Shown piece after piece: positions 9,947 through 19,827 of a stretch of 64,000 bases of DNA. Source of the stretch: Fragilaria crotonensis (Eukaryota; Bacillariophyta; Fragilariophyceae; Fragilariales; Fragilariaceae). The notes under the pieces are model-generated. The model was given only the letters and a program-made list of their open reading frames with translations, was not told where the DNA came from and did not search any database. Positions within the stretch are counted from its first letter, which is position 1. Every line of letters begins with the position of its first letter. Made by a program: the position numbers and the translations under genes. The stretch is taken from contig JAKSYS010000269.1 in NCBI GenBank assembly GCA_022925895.1, positions 1 through 64,000 of the forward strand. The letters are read 5' to 3'.

Positions 9947-10913
9947 TGGTTCGCTTGATGTGTGTGATGGTTTCTTGTCAATGGTTGTTCGTGTCGTGGG
10001 TGGTGTGTTATCGTCCCCTAGGTTTATTGCTTACAATTTGGAACCCGTATCCGTAAGTGTCAAATCGACGATGGAATTCACTTTTATAGAGCGTAATGAT
10101 TGACTAGTTTGGCACCAACGCGCCACTTATCTCATGTACATGCATGAGACAGAAGATGAAGAGGTTTAGTGCCGATTCATTCTCATCCTTGTCAAGATTG
10201 TCAAATGAGCGTACGTACAGTGACAAGAACAAGCGATACGACAGTTTGACAATTGACTTGATGTTGATTCATTGAAAACGTGTGACAACCGAGGTGATTG
10301 TCAAGCCTTCTTGAAGGACAATGTCATTTTGATCATGTCCGTCGGACGAGAATTGAGGAACTTGTTATGTCAGGATGGTCCGTCATGAAAACATGTAGAG
10401 CAGTACTACATCACATCAAATAGTCGTGCAATGTAACAAGTCAACGAACATCCTACACCTTTCGATCCTCTTGTCGTATATGCCAGGGACTTACACCTGT
10501 TAAGTAGCATAATTCTTGCCACTCGGTTGCCTAACCAAAAAGGGCTTTTGCCTTTCAATTTTCTGATTGTCATCATAATCCCCACACGTTGTGGCTCCTG
10601 TAAGAGTTGAAGTCGTGAAGATGCTCTCCCCGATAGCATGATGAATTCCAGTAGACGCGCAATAATGAGTGGCTGCCTTCCCGATAACCGATGTGAATGA
10701 AATTTGCTAACAAGGTGAAATTCATTGACACGTCATGAATAAGTTGACGATGTTGAATGGTTGACCTGGCTCGGAAGGACTCTGAGAATTGATAGCGCAA
10801 AAGAGCAAGAAATAATACGTTTCTATTTGGTGATTGCGACAAAAACTCCCGAAAAGTGGTAGTCCTATGTCATTGCACCATTCTACAGAAGTTGCTGCTC
10901 AGCCACAAGCCTC
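9947..10913. other. intergenic, nothing recognised
   Basis: Between the DUF285 gene and the 3' end of gene A. Only short uncompelling open frames are present. A small palindrome around the TGTACATGCATGA at 10135-10147 was noted. Nothing else is supported. Confidence 0.4.
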
Positions 10914-12347
10914 TCAGTTCCACGCATGCGCTCGAATCCCCTTGAAACGAAGAGCTTGCAAGCTGCGATAGGTATCGCCCAATTTGGTGCTGGACATATC
11001 CTCGGAGGACGCATGCGCTTCCATGTACTTTTGCAAACTGTAGTTATCTGGATTGTTCTGCACCCACAGCAATTCATCAATATGCAGATCGTCTGCATGT
11101 TCGATAATGTAGTGGATGAGCTTCTCTTTGAAAGCGGCATTCCCAGTGTCCAGTTTCAAGATGATGTAATCGTTCACTACAGCCTCTTCTGTGATCTTGT
11201 CAGGGATAAAGACCTTGGATCGATCATCTGTTGGGGCGTCCGCAAGTTCCAAGTATTCTCGAAAGACTCGACCCCTCTCCCTACGTGGCACCGTCTTTGG
11301 GAACAAATCCTCAGCTTCCTGTCCTGCCTTGTACGTCGAATAGGAAATAATTTCCGAGAACTCGGTATTGTACAGTCCCCATTCCTTCAGAATAAAGTGG
11401 ACTCGTCCCCAATCAGACGATCCATAATCATAAATAATCTTGCGAAGATTGGTGCGATCCAAAAAGCCCGGACTCAAGACGCCAACGGTAAGTTCCGGCA
11501 AGAGTGGCAATTTGGGCTTACACCCCGCCAGGGGGAATCGTAAATGCGACACAAGTGGTTCAATGTATTCGGTGTACTCTTCGTTTGCGACTTCATCGAA
11601 AAACACAAATTTGGACAAAAGAGTCCCATCTGGATCAGAGAGCTCACGAGGATGCGTAATTTGTGGACGGACCGGAATGACTTCTGGCATTTCATTCACA
11701 TAAACTTCAAATGTGTCACGATTATCCGAGTTGTACCACATGAAATGAGTATCGTCTTCGTAGTAGCACCAGCCCCCTCTGTCTGGTTCGTTGGAACGAA
11801 TGGTACAAATGGCCTCGAGGTACTGGTGCATTTTTTCCTTATCGTCATCGGACCCCAAGAGTGAACGGCAAAGACTCTTGGCTTCCATAACCTCATCTAT
11901 TTGATTCACCCATTGGGTTTCCCATGCTGATGGTTCATATCTTACAAGTTTGCGTCGATTCTTAATTTTAGTCTCCTCAACTTCAGCGGGAGGCAATTCC
12001 TGTTCCATGGCATCAACGTCTTGTTTCATTTCTTCTTCCTCCTCCTGTTCATCAGCTGCACTGTCGACAATTTCAACGTCATTAGGATCACCATTATCTT
12101 CCAACGTTTCGATCTGATCCTCTTTTTGAGCTGCCTGTGCTTCACCCACGAAATCAATCAATCGGCGACTGCGAATGCTGTTCTTGGCAATACTGGGATG
12201 ACTCACGTCGTGAATCTCATTGCCTTCTTCTGTCAAAGCACTGTTACTACCAACAGATGATGTCAAGGTACGATCTGCCACCACATACGACGGTGAGGAG
12301 GCACACAGATGGAGCAATGCAATCAGCGACGAGCGAGACAACTTCAT
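10914..12347 (-). CDS. secreted RAHAW-family protein A, divergent FkbM-like methyltransferase fold
   Basis: ATG at 12347 opens MKLSRSSLIALLHLCASS, a signal peptide; the upstream GTG at 12380 is not a credible eukaryotic start. The protein has 477 residues. An acidic linker covers about 60-125. The conserved part has YEPSAWETQWV (137), WCYY (193), YIEPLVSHLRFPLAGC (261), YDYGSSDW (306), NDYIILKLDTGNA (392), HIDELLW (422) and the final GIRAHAWN. The last four elements line up with FkbM-type methyltransferases: a glycine-rich SAM loop, the lysine-aspartate pair of KxDxxG, and an ExH-like strand. That is inference from motif order; the loop is atypical and activity may be lost. With genes B and C it forms a local family of three. 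The signal peptide points to the secretory route or cell exterior. Confidence 0.75.
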   Translation of the reverse strand: MKLSRSSLIALLHLCASSPSYVVADRTLTSSVGSNSALTEEGNEIHDVSHPSIAKNSIRSRRLIDFVGEAQAAQKEDQIETLEDNGDPNDVEIVDSAADEQEEEEEMKQDVDAMEQELPPAEVEETKIKNRRKLVRYEPSAWETQWVNQIDEVMEAKSLCRSLLGSDDDKEKMHQYLEAICTIRSNEPDRGGWCYYEDDTHFMWYNSDNRDTFEVYVNEMPEVIPVRPQITHPRELSDPDGTLLSKFVFFDEVANEEYTEYIEPLVSHLRFPLAGCKPKLPLLPELTVGVLSPGFLDRTNLRKIIYDYGSSDWGRVHFILKEWGLYNTEFSEIISYSTYKAGQEAEDLFPKTVPRRERGRVFREYLELADAPTDDRSKVFIPDKITEEAVVNDYIILKLDTGNAAFKEKLIHYIIEHADDLHIDELLWVQNNPDNYSLQKYMEAHASSEDMSSTKLGDTYRSLQALRFKGIRAHAWN

Positions 12348-12376
12348 TGTCAATAGAAGAGTATGGGAAAATACTT

Positions 12377-12810
12377 TCACTCTATAAAACTGTACTCCAG
12401 TACTAAAAATTCATCAACCACTTCGGATGCATACACGCTATCATACACCGCTATATCCTCTGCTGGAGTAAAACGAATTGGATCACGAACGTGAATGCAC
12501 CGACGACCATCCAAAGACATATCCTCGACATAAAGTTTTCGCATTTCCGTAACATATATCGTTTGAAAACCAAAAATGGAGTCCCGTAGTGGATCAGAAA
12601 TGTCACTTATAGGGCGAGGATAGGGACACTCAAACTCATGACGTTCAGAATCAAGTATGATAGTACCAGTACTCGTATTACTACATTACTGTGCACAGGA
12701 ACTGCTACCAGCCCATTGAGCCTATGCAAAATGTCCAATGGTTGCACCTCGCAACTCATAATACGAAGCGTCATTTGCATCATACGCATGTAAATACTGT
12801 AGACAAAAGA
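12377..12810 (-). pseudogene. decayed gene remnant between genes A and B
   Basis: On the minus strand 12685-12377 is open for 102 codons without a usable ATG and reads like real protein (HEFECPYPRPISDISDPL, DSIFGFQTIYVTEMRKL, VRDPIRFTPAEDI, VVDEFLVLEYSF). A second protein-like stretch lies just upstream near 12795-12725 (YLHAYDANDASYYELRG), separated by stops. The two could be exons, with GT..AG choices around 12700, or the remains of one gene. The 3' end runs to within 30 bp of gene A's start codon and overlaps its promoter. I do not recognise the family. Confidence 0.4.
12394..12402 (-). promoter_or_regulatory. TACTGGAGT motif upstream of gene A
   Basis: TACTGGAGT read in gene A's direction, 47 bp before its ATG, followed after six bases by the TATA-like TTTATAG. 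The same nonamer in the coding direction stands upstream of genes B and C. Confidence 0.3.
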
Positions 12811-12875
12811 CAGGAATTTGTGTTGGCAAACGAGACTTTCGTGAAACAGTACAGTGCATGCGTTACATAGTACTA

Positions 12876-12884
12876 TACTGGAGT
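12876..12884 (+). promoter_or_regulatory. TACTGGAGT motif upstream of gene B
   Basis: TACTGGAGT in the coding direction, 149 bp before the chosen ATG of gene B. Confidence 0.25.
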
Positions 12885-13032
12885 GCCAGTATCCTGGTAG
12901 TCTAACTTAGTCGCCGTACGCAGTTGGGATTTGGGAGATCAATCCAAACCTTGTGTTTTTGGTGACTCTACTCGTCCCGCAAAAAAGTCATTTTGGTGCT
13001 TTGAAACACACATTAGGAACACGTACGGGACG

Positions 13033-14604
13033 ATGTTGAACTCTGTTTCTCTGTTGTTCCTCTTGCTGTTGCCATTGTTGCAGTCACAGCACTCAAGTGT
13101 TGCTGCTGAACTGGCTATTGTTAGTAGAGGGAAGGAGGATTTGACAAAAGATGAATTGAATGGCAAGAAGAATCCATCGTACCTACGATCGTCCATTGCT
13201 GCTGGTACCAGTAGTACCGGTAGTACTACAACAACCGGTAGCAGCAATCGGGCAGGACGATTGCTCGATTGGGCAGGACCTCTTGATAATCGATACAAAT
13301 CCACAAAAATATCAGAAGCAGAGAAGCAACGTTTGCATTTGTATCCTCCCGATTATGTCTTTGTCGATGCGAATGGGGTCGATAACATTACAGTAACAAC
13401 ATCCGAATCTGAGTCCACGTCGAGTTCTACATCCTCTGGCGATACCGAGGGGACATTGGCAATCGTGGACACGGTCGCCGAAGAACAACAGGTCGATCAA
13501 GTGTTGGATGAAGTGAAGGACCAGGGGGAAGGAGAATCGTCACGACGCAAGTTTGTTTCCTACGAACCATCCAAATGGGAGGAAGGTTGGGTCGATGCCA
13601 TCCCAAACCTTGTTGAGGCCAAGGCCATTTGTCAAACACTATTGGGAGGAAAACATCAGCAGGATTGGTTACACAAGTTCCTAAACATGATGTGTTCGGC
13701 GCGACCGGAACCTCCCAACGATTCGTGGTGCTACTTTCATGATCACAATCATTTCGTATGGTACAATTCTAAAAATCTCAAAACATTCGAGTTGTACATT
13801 GACAAGACACCCCTCCAATTGGATGGAATCGAACCCCCAGTGCCAATGCCGATTAACACCTTGGAAATGGAGAAGGATTGGGAGGAAATTGCTTCCAAGT
13901 TCACATTCCTCGATGAAACCACTGGCGAAGAATACTACGAATACATTGAACCACTTGTTGGGCACCTGAGGTTCCCGCTCGCGGGATGTCTGGAGCGTAA
14001 ACCCCTCTTGGCAGAGTTTGCTTCGTTTGTCATACCACCCCCATCGTTATCACGTGTCGATGGCAGGACCATCATGTACGATATGGGAAGTTCCGATTGG
14101 AGTCGGATGGAATACATTGTGGAAGAATGGAATGCACACGATGCTGGCTTTACCTATCTCATCACGTACGCCCCGTCCGAAAATGAAAATGTCGATGGCT
14201 TTTTGGAATCGGTCCCCGACAAGCACCAATCGCACATTTATCGACATTATTTCAATCTCGTTGACCACCCCCCAACAGAACACAGCGATCCCAAGGATTT
14301 CTTCTTGCCAGATAAAATTCGTGACCAGTCACGTCCTGATGATTACATCATGGTCAAATTCGATCGCACCATGAATGCCGACTTGAAATTGTCGCTGGTG
14401 CAGTACATTTTGGATTACCCCATGTCATCCGTGCACGTGGATGAAGTCTTTTGGGAAATCAATGCATCGGGCAATTACATCATGCAACCATGGTTTGACA
14501 CGAATTTGAAATTCGATGAAGTGTCCAGCATGTCCCTGTCAGAAGCGTATGGCATCTTGACGTCATTGAGGAATCGAGGAATTCGGGCTCATGCATGGAT
14601 TTAA
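13033..14604 (+). CDS. secreted RAHAW-family protein B, divergent FkbM-like fold
   Basis: The frame is open upstream, but ATG at 13033 opens MLNSVSLLFLLLLPLLQSQ, a textbook signal peptide, so it is the preferred start; the protein has 523 residues. A Ser/Thr/Gly-rich linker (about 45-85) and an acidic linker (about 120-170) precede the conserved region: FVSYEPSKWEEGWV, WCYFHDHNHFVWYN, YYEYIEPLVGHLRFPLAGC, IMYDMGSSDW, DDYIMVKFDRT, VHVDEVFWE, and the end NRGIRAHAWI. Motif order equals that of genes A and C. The FkbM-like reading rests on the DxGSS loop, KFD and the final E-bearing strand. It is transcribed toward gene C (tail to tail, 263 bp apart) and away from gene A. The frame is intact. Substrate and partner are unknown. 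Confidence 0.8.
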   Translation: MLNSVSLLFLLLLPLLQSQHSSVAAELAIVSRGKEDLTKDELNGKKNPSYLRSSIAAGTSSTGSTTTTGSSNRAGRLLDWAGPLDNRYKSTKISEAEKQRLHLYPPDYVFVDANGVDNITVTTSESESTSSSTSSGDTEGTLAIVDTVAEEQQVDQVLDEVKDQGEGESSRRKFVSYEPSKWEEGWVDAIPNLVEAKAICQTLLGGKHQQDWLHKFLNMMCSARPEPPNDSWCYFHDHNHFVWYNSKNLKTFELYIDKTPLQLDGIEPPVPMPINTLEMEKDWEEIASKFTFLDETTGEEYYEYIEPLVGHLRFPLAGCLERKPLLAEFASFVIPPPSLSRVDGRTIMYDMGSSDWSRMEYIVEEWNAHDAGFTYLITYAPSENENVDGFLESVPDKHQSHIYRHYFNLVDHPPTEHSDPKDFFLPDKIRDQSRPDDYIMVKFDRTMNADLKLSLVQYILDYPMSSVHVDEVFWEINASGNYIMQPWFDTNLKFDEVSSMSLSEAYGILTSLRNRGIRAHAWI

Positions 14605-14866
14605 AGAATAAAGAAAGGTGTATGGGACGAATGTATATCAAATTGTCTTTGAGAATTGATATTAGGAAACAATAGCATCTCATAGAGTTGCATGACAGAC
14701 TTTGCTTGTTCTGCTACTGGAGCATTGGATCCATACTTGCTCGGAATGGCAAGGGCGTAGATTGTACGTCTAGTTAGTGCGTTGATGCGAAGGAATACGC
14801 TGACCGTCAACTTTCAATTATGTCACGATACTACTTCACTATGAAGGAAACCAAGTCACTTCTCCT

Positions 14867-17422
14867 TTATATCCATGCATGTGCCCGAATGCCCTTCTGT
14901 CGAAGCTGGGCAAAGACAGCATACGCCTCACTCAAGGATTGATCTGATAGTGGTTGTGGCTCCACCGTGTCGAACAGGGCCTTCATCAGATAGTTGTGCT
15001 CCAAATTGTGTTGCCAGATCAGTTCATCCACGTGAACCTCGCCAACATGGTCCAGAATGTACTGTACAATCCCCTCCTTGGTGGCTGGATTTCCTTTATC
15101 GAGTTTTAGTAGGACGTAGTCGTCATCCTTGGTCTCCTTCTGGATGAAATCAGGAAGGAATTGCTCTCCATCCTTGTCTGTTGGTTCCATCGTCACAACA
15201 GCATCTTGTCGCTCCAATTTATCTCGTACCGAGTCTGGCATTTTCTTGAAAAAGGTTGAATCCTGAACATGGTTCGCAAAGGAATAAATGCTATCCCATG
15301 CTCCACCGTCTTGTCGTTCCCAGGTGCGAGCAACGTAGTGCAACCTTTGCCATCGGTCACCGCCAACATCAATGTAGAACTTTCGTGGAAAGCGAGACAG
15401 GGACGGCGGTGGCATCACATAACCCGAAAACCATGCCAGTTGTTCGGCACGTATCTGATCCTTGATGTTGTTGTTCTTTACACATTGTGCGAGAGGGAAA
15501 CGTAAATGTGACACGAGTGGTTCAATGTACTCTTCATACACTTCGCCCGTCGTTTCATCCAAAAAGACAAATTTCGCAAAGACATCTTCATCCCCCTTTT
15601 GAGGAGAAACATTACGATTACCACCAACGCTGTTGGGTAGGTCAACGTCTTGTAAGACTTCCGGAGTTTGATCGGCATAAATCTCCCACGTTCCCGTTGT
15701 TGTGTGTGACTTTGTATTGTAATACACATGGTGCCGACCATCGTGTAGATAGCACCATTCCTCATGCGGTGCTGGAAATCGTTCCTGACATGAAATATTC
15801 ATATATTTTGAAAGATATTCTGATTGTTGTTGTCGTTGTTGTTGCAACAACTTGGTGTTGTCAGCATCATCCGTACTACTCGTTGGTAGAAGAAACTGCT
15901 CACAAATACTGAAATTGTTTTCCCATTCTTGAATTCCATTGATCCACATGGTTTCCCATTGGGACGGAACATAGGATAAAAACCTGCGACGTGATAAGGG
16001 CCGATTCGTCGTTGTTGTTGTTGTTGACGCTGCTGTTGACACAGACTCGGCTGGTACTTGATCATTAGTACGCAAATTTTGAGATTTTGTTGTTGTGGCT
16101 GCTGTTGATGATGTTGTGCCGGATGCAGATGCGGCAGTTGCGGTGGTTGGCGGTTTTCGGATTGGTGCAGATTTCAGCTCCTGCTGTTGCTGCTGGGGTG
16201 GAGCGGCGGCTGTCGAAACAACAACAGCAGGAGCGTCATCCGTACCATTGTCAACAACTACATTGTCTTTTTGAGACGATGCGGCCGAAATCACAGTTTG
16301 AGGTTTCGTTGTGATTGGTGCCACCGGCAACGGCTGCTCCTCCTGCACTGGTGTTGGTGCGGCTGTCTCGGCACTGGCAACATCATCGTCATCGTTAGAA
16401 GTGTCATTTTGAGAAGCGACCGTTGTATCTTCAATCGTGACAGCATCACCATCACGCTCGTGTTCTTCCGGACCATGACCATTCACTGCGAACGATAAGG
16501 CTTCCATGTATTCCTTTGGTGCCATGGTAGTTTCTGGTGTTGTAGTATGAGAAGTGGTTGATTCGGAATCATCGCTTTGGATTTTAATTTGCTGGGCGCT
16601 CGAATTCGCCTCGAGGGTTGATGATGATGATGACGCCTCCGCCGTTGTGGCTGTTTCGGGACATTTGAGTCGTTTCTTCAGTGCGGCACTCAGGGTTGGA
16701 GATTGACATCGACGAGAGATGGCCGATTCACCTCCAAGTTTTGTGGTTGTCTTGACCGACGACGACAAGTCCTCCGCGTCTGCTGCTTGCGCCTGGAACG
16801 TATCATCATCATCATTGTTATTATTATCCACAACATTCTGATTGACTTGTGAATTTTCTTCTTGAGCAGTTGCGGCGAGTGATGGTCCCTTCTTTCGTAG
16901 ATTTGGTGTACTTGCAAGAGATGAGTTAATGTTCTTTTTCGTCTTGACGTTGTTGGTGTTGTTTTCAGTGTCGGATTCTTGTGCTGCATCGCTTATCGTC
17001 ACAGTCTTCAACGTTGGTTGTTGTTGTTGTGGTGGTGGTGGTGGCGGCGGCGGGCATCCTAATCGCGCCTTTTGAGTTTCATCCAGCTTGGTGGATTGGC
17101 ATCGTCCATCGAGCGGGTGCATCGTTGGGATTTGTTGTTGTTTTTGTTTGGTTTGAAGTGACGTTTCATCGTTGTCAATGCCATTTTGAATAAATTTCTT
17201 GTTCTTGTTCTTCTTCTTGTTGTTGCTATTGGAATTCACATGAACTCGTTCACGAGCAACGCCGCCACTGCCATCCTTATAATCCACAGTTCTGGGATCT
17301 AAACGCAAAATGCGATGCCAATAATCATTATTATCATTACCTGACAACGCCTCAGTTGTTGTGGCATCGGCAGTCGTGACTTGGAGCCAGATAATGAGAG
17401 TTGTAACAGTCAGAATCCTCAT
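14867..17422 (-). CDS. secreted RAHAW-family protein C with long low-complexity N-terminal half
   Basis: ATG at 17422 opens MRILTVTTLIIWLQVTTADA, a signal peptide; an upstream in-frame Met at 17578 would bury it, so 17422 is chosen (851 residues). Residues about 25-510 are low complexity: poly-Asn/Lys, poly-Pro (eight prolines), poly-Gln and long Thr/Ser/Ala runs, encoded by CAA/GTT and similar triplet repeats. Two short elements repeat inside it (GRCQSTKLDETQKARLGCP and RRCQSPTLSAALKKRLKCP), each with paired Cys; gene B keeps a related STKISEAEKQRLHLYP. The conserved C-terminal third has YVPSQWETMWI, WCYLHDGRHHVYYN, YEEYIEPLVSHLRFPLAQC, YIDVGGDRW, DDYVLLKLDKGN, VHVDELIWQHN and KGIRAHAWI. It is the clearest FkbM-like member because YIDVGG fits the SAM loop best. 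Triplet tracts suggest length variation between alleles. Confidence 0.8.
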   Translation of the reverse strand: MRILTVTTLIIWLQVTTADATTTEALSGNDNNDYWHRILRLDPRTVDYKDGSGGVARERVHVNSNSNNKKKNKNKKFIQNGIDNDETSLQTKQKQQQIPTMHPLDGRCQSTKLDETQKARLGCPPPPPPPPQQQQPTLKTVTISDAAQESDTENNTNNVKTKKNINSSLASTPNLRKKGPSLAATAQEENSQVNQNVVDNNNNDDDDTFQAQAADAEDLSSSVKTTTKLGGESAISRRCQSPTLSAALKKRLKCPETATTAEASSSSSTLEANSSAQQIKIQSDDSESTTSHTTTPETTMAPKEYMEALSFAVNGHGPEEHERDGDAVTIEDTTVASQNDTSNDDDDVASAETAAPTPVQEEQPLPVAPITTKPQTVISAASSQKDNVVVDNGTDDAPAVVVSTAAAPPQQQQQELKSAPIRKPPTTATAASASGTTSSTAATTTKSQNLRTNDQVPAESVSTAASTTTTTTNRPLSRRRFLSYVPSQWETMWINGIQEWENNFSICEQFLLPTSSTDDADNTKLLQQQRQQQSEYLSKYMNISCQERFPAPHEEWCYLHDGRHHVYYNTKSHTTTGTWEIYADQTPEVLQDVDLPNSVGGNRNVSPQKGDEDVFAKFVFLDETTGEVYEEYIEPLVSHLRFPLAQCVKNNNIKDQIRAEQLAWFSGYVMPPPSLSRFPRKFYIDVGGDRWQRLHYVARTWERQDGGAWDSIYSFANHVQDSTFFKKMPDSVRDKLERQDAVVTMEPTDKDGEQFLPDFIQKETKDDDYVLLKLDKGNPATKEGIVQYILDHVGEVHVDELIWQHNLEHNYLMKALFDTVEPQPLSDQSLSEAYAVFAQLRQKGIRAHAWI

Positions 17423-17475
17423 TTGGGAAGGTTGTTCTTGTTGTTCGTTGATTTTATCCAAAGTGCCTTGTGTGT

Positions 17476-17508
17476 TCTCTCTCTCTCTCTCGCTATGGAG
17501 CGAGAGGG
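17476..17508. repeat. CT microsatellite and small hairpin in gene C leader
   Basis: A run of CT dinucleotides followed by CGCTATGGAGCG, a short inverted repeat, within about 90 bp upstream of the gene C start codon. Confidence 0.5.
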
Positions 17509-17673
17509 AGTGAACCCAAAGTTTTGTACAAAATCGCGTTTGCACACATCTCATCAATATATACGTATATGATAGCACACATCAGACCTCAGACACATGA
17601 AATATTTACACAGGCACGTCGTATGACATATTGACAGATGGAGTACATACAACATACACTCTAAATGTTGCAT

Positions 17674-17682
17674 ACTCCAGTA
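17674..17682 (-). promoter_or_regulatory. TACTGGAGT motif upstream of gene C
   Basis: TACTGGAGT in gene C's direction, about 250 bp before its ATG. It is followed by TTTAGAGTG, close to the TATAGAGTG that follows the gene A copy. Confidence 0.25.
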
Positions 17683-17740
17683 CTCAGAGATGTAATGATA
17701 TCGACGAACGATGTTGTTTGTTTTAGCCTTAAAGCCCTTT

Positions 17741-17822
17741 GGAAGGTCCGTCAATATGAATGTCTTCTAGTAGCTTCTACTTATAATTACTACCAAGCAG
17801 AGGTGTTTTGCCCGACCATCCT
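17741..17822. repeat. short inverted-ended repeat, copy 1
   Basis: About 82 bp starting GGAAGGTCCG and ending CCCGACCATCC, with the core CTTCTAGTAGCTTCTAC and CCAAGCAGAGGTG. Copies 2 and 3 share ends and core. Complementary ends suggest a foldback or MITE-like element. Confidence 0.5.
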
Positions 17823-17914
17823 GATCAATTGACAATCCCGATTCCTATGCAACGAAAGTTGGGAGCAAACATTTAATCGTCGAATTTCTATTACCAGGTA
17901 CAAGTACATCTCTA

Positions 17915-17996
17915 GGGAGGTCCGGTAAAATGACGTTTCTTCTCGTAGCTTCTACATGCAATTAATACCAAGCAGAGGTGCGTGGCCGGACCTTCT
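17915..17996. repeat. short inverted-ended repeat, copy 2
   Basis: About 82 bp starting GGGAGGTCCGG and ending CCGGACCTTCT, giving about 10 bp of near-perfect terminal complementarity. The core CTTCTCGTAGCTTCTAC and CCAAGCAGAGGTG match copy 1. Confidence 0.55.
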
Positions 17997-18855
17997 ACCG
18001 TAGAGGACAGTTCTCCTGAAACAATCTACGGGCAGAATGCATGTTCACATGGGGTCTGTGAAGATCGCAACATAATTATGGATTCGACGTTGACGTCATC
18101 AAGTCACGGGTTCGAACCAAACATTTAAACGACGATCGTTTGCACTGAGTGGACGTTGAAATCGAACTCCGACCACTAGCGCTCGTGACTGAATATGTCG
18201 ATGTCAAAACCGCGTTGATTTTAACCGGGTCCTTTTTTCGCCAGGCAAACACAAAAAGCAAATCCACACCCTCAAAATCGACACTCGACTACTCGCTACA
18301 GTCTCAGTCTCGCTACTATGCATACCGGTATACATAGTACAAGAGTACCAGCCATGACGCCATGCACTGACGTTTTGAACAACACTGTGTATTGCTTGGC
18401 TAAGCATACAGTATATTCTACCAGGTACAGTACAGGACTTACCTCATTCCTGTGATGACGATGATGTGTACGGAGTACTCAGTAGGATACAATTGTGCTC
18501 GCTTCACCTTTATTCTCGAGTATGATACACTCGCGTATACTCGAGGCTTGGGGTGCTATGTAGTATGTAGTACCAGGTACTTGTACTATGTACCAAGTAG
18601 AGAGCGTATGAATTGCTGGACATTGGATACTCGAGTACATTCCGATCTCGATTTGCTTCAATACGGCACTGGAGGCGATCGTAGTATCCGTACTGTAGAA
18701 AGCGTTCTATACCGGTACTGTACAAAAGGGTATGCAATGCGAACATGCGAACAATCGGATTTTTTCGGAGTATCGATACAACATACTGCGGTCGTCAGTG
18801 TACGTGTGTCGTGTGCATACCTTGTACTGAGTAGGAGTAGCCTACTGGAGGCAAG
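17997..18855. other. intergenic, nothing coding recognised
   Basis: Many short GTACT/AGTACT/CTCGAG words but no convincing frame. 18631-18677 matches 23731-23777 in inverted orientation (about 47 bp, roughly eight mismatches), a dispersed repeat of unknown type. Confidence 0.35.
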
Positions 18856-19690
18856 CAGGAAAAGGACCGAGACTGCTATGTCATATGTACACACGAGACA
18901 TGGATGTGGAGAACTTGAATGAACCATCTGCACAAGCCACCAACTCTGTATACACTGGCACTTTCAGTCGACAAGGAAAACGAGGACAGGACGATGCTGC
19001 ATTCGTGTTAGGTACAATAAGCTTGCAGCGGTGTATTCGACAGATGGCTTGACCGAATGCTAGCTTTCTGCCTGTCACGTGCAGCGTTTGCACCATGAAG
19101 CCGGTCACTGCTATGACGGTTAACATCAACGACATCACCTTTTGGCTTGGGCAGGATCAGCAACATCATTCAGGTCAAACCCGTCATTTGTTCCAGTTTC
19201 TACGATGATTTGCACGCATCCTTGTGGTTCTTGTTATGGAGTTTCTTTTGTACAACTCCAGAGTCGCCACAAGAATGCACGACGTTGTGGGCCTCTATTC
19301 GTGAATGATGAAGCACAGTGCTGTGCACTCGAATACAAACGAGCCAGGCTGGGTACTATCTGGTGCTCTACATATTGAATGTTGTTGTCGACGGATATGA
19401 ATACCTGTACGCTGTGGTCAAAGGAAAGCTGGTTCTATTTACCAAGGTGTTGTGACCGACGACAAATGAACTCTTGACAAACTGGCTGCAGTCGTCATCA
19501 ACGCGAGTTGTGGCATTTCGAATTGGTTGGACTGACTCCAGCACCGATTCGGAACCAAGACGATGGGTTTGTGAGACGACTGCAATTCTATTCCACGTTC
19601 GGTCACCGTCATATCGTTATTGGAATGACGCGAGATCACACGACACGAATCTACGACTCCGCAATTGTCTGAAAACAAGGATATGAACAT
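18856..19690. repeat. duplicated block D1 downstream of the intact DUF285 gene
   Basis: It resembles 24222-24890 along most of its length (shared stretches such as GAGGACAGGACGATGCT, ACAAGCTTGCAGCGGTGT in near form, and GTGGTTCTTGTTATGGAGTT). It lies just beyond the 3' end of the 19828-23229 gene, as D2 lies beyond the truncated DUF285-type remnant, so gene plus flank were duplicated together. The minus strand of both blocks has a related short frame with a hydrophobic start and conserved HRCKL, SCPR, PC and PVY (18881-19138 here). It may be a small secreted Cys protein, but the frames are not fully collinear. Confidence 0.5.
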
Positions 19691-19827
19691 CATATGCAGT
19701 ATCATATTTACATTAACTGCATTGATCCAAACAACACTTTTAGTTGTTGGACGTCAAGTGAATTCGGAATGGGAAACCATTTAAAAAGTTCCAATAGTTG
19801 TCGACTCGGATCGGATCAAGCGAACGA

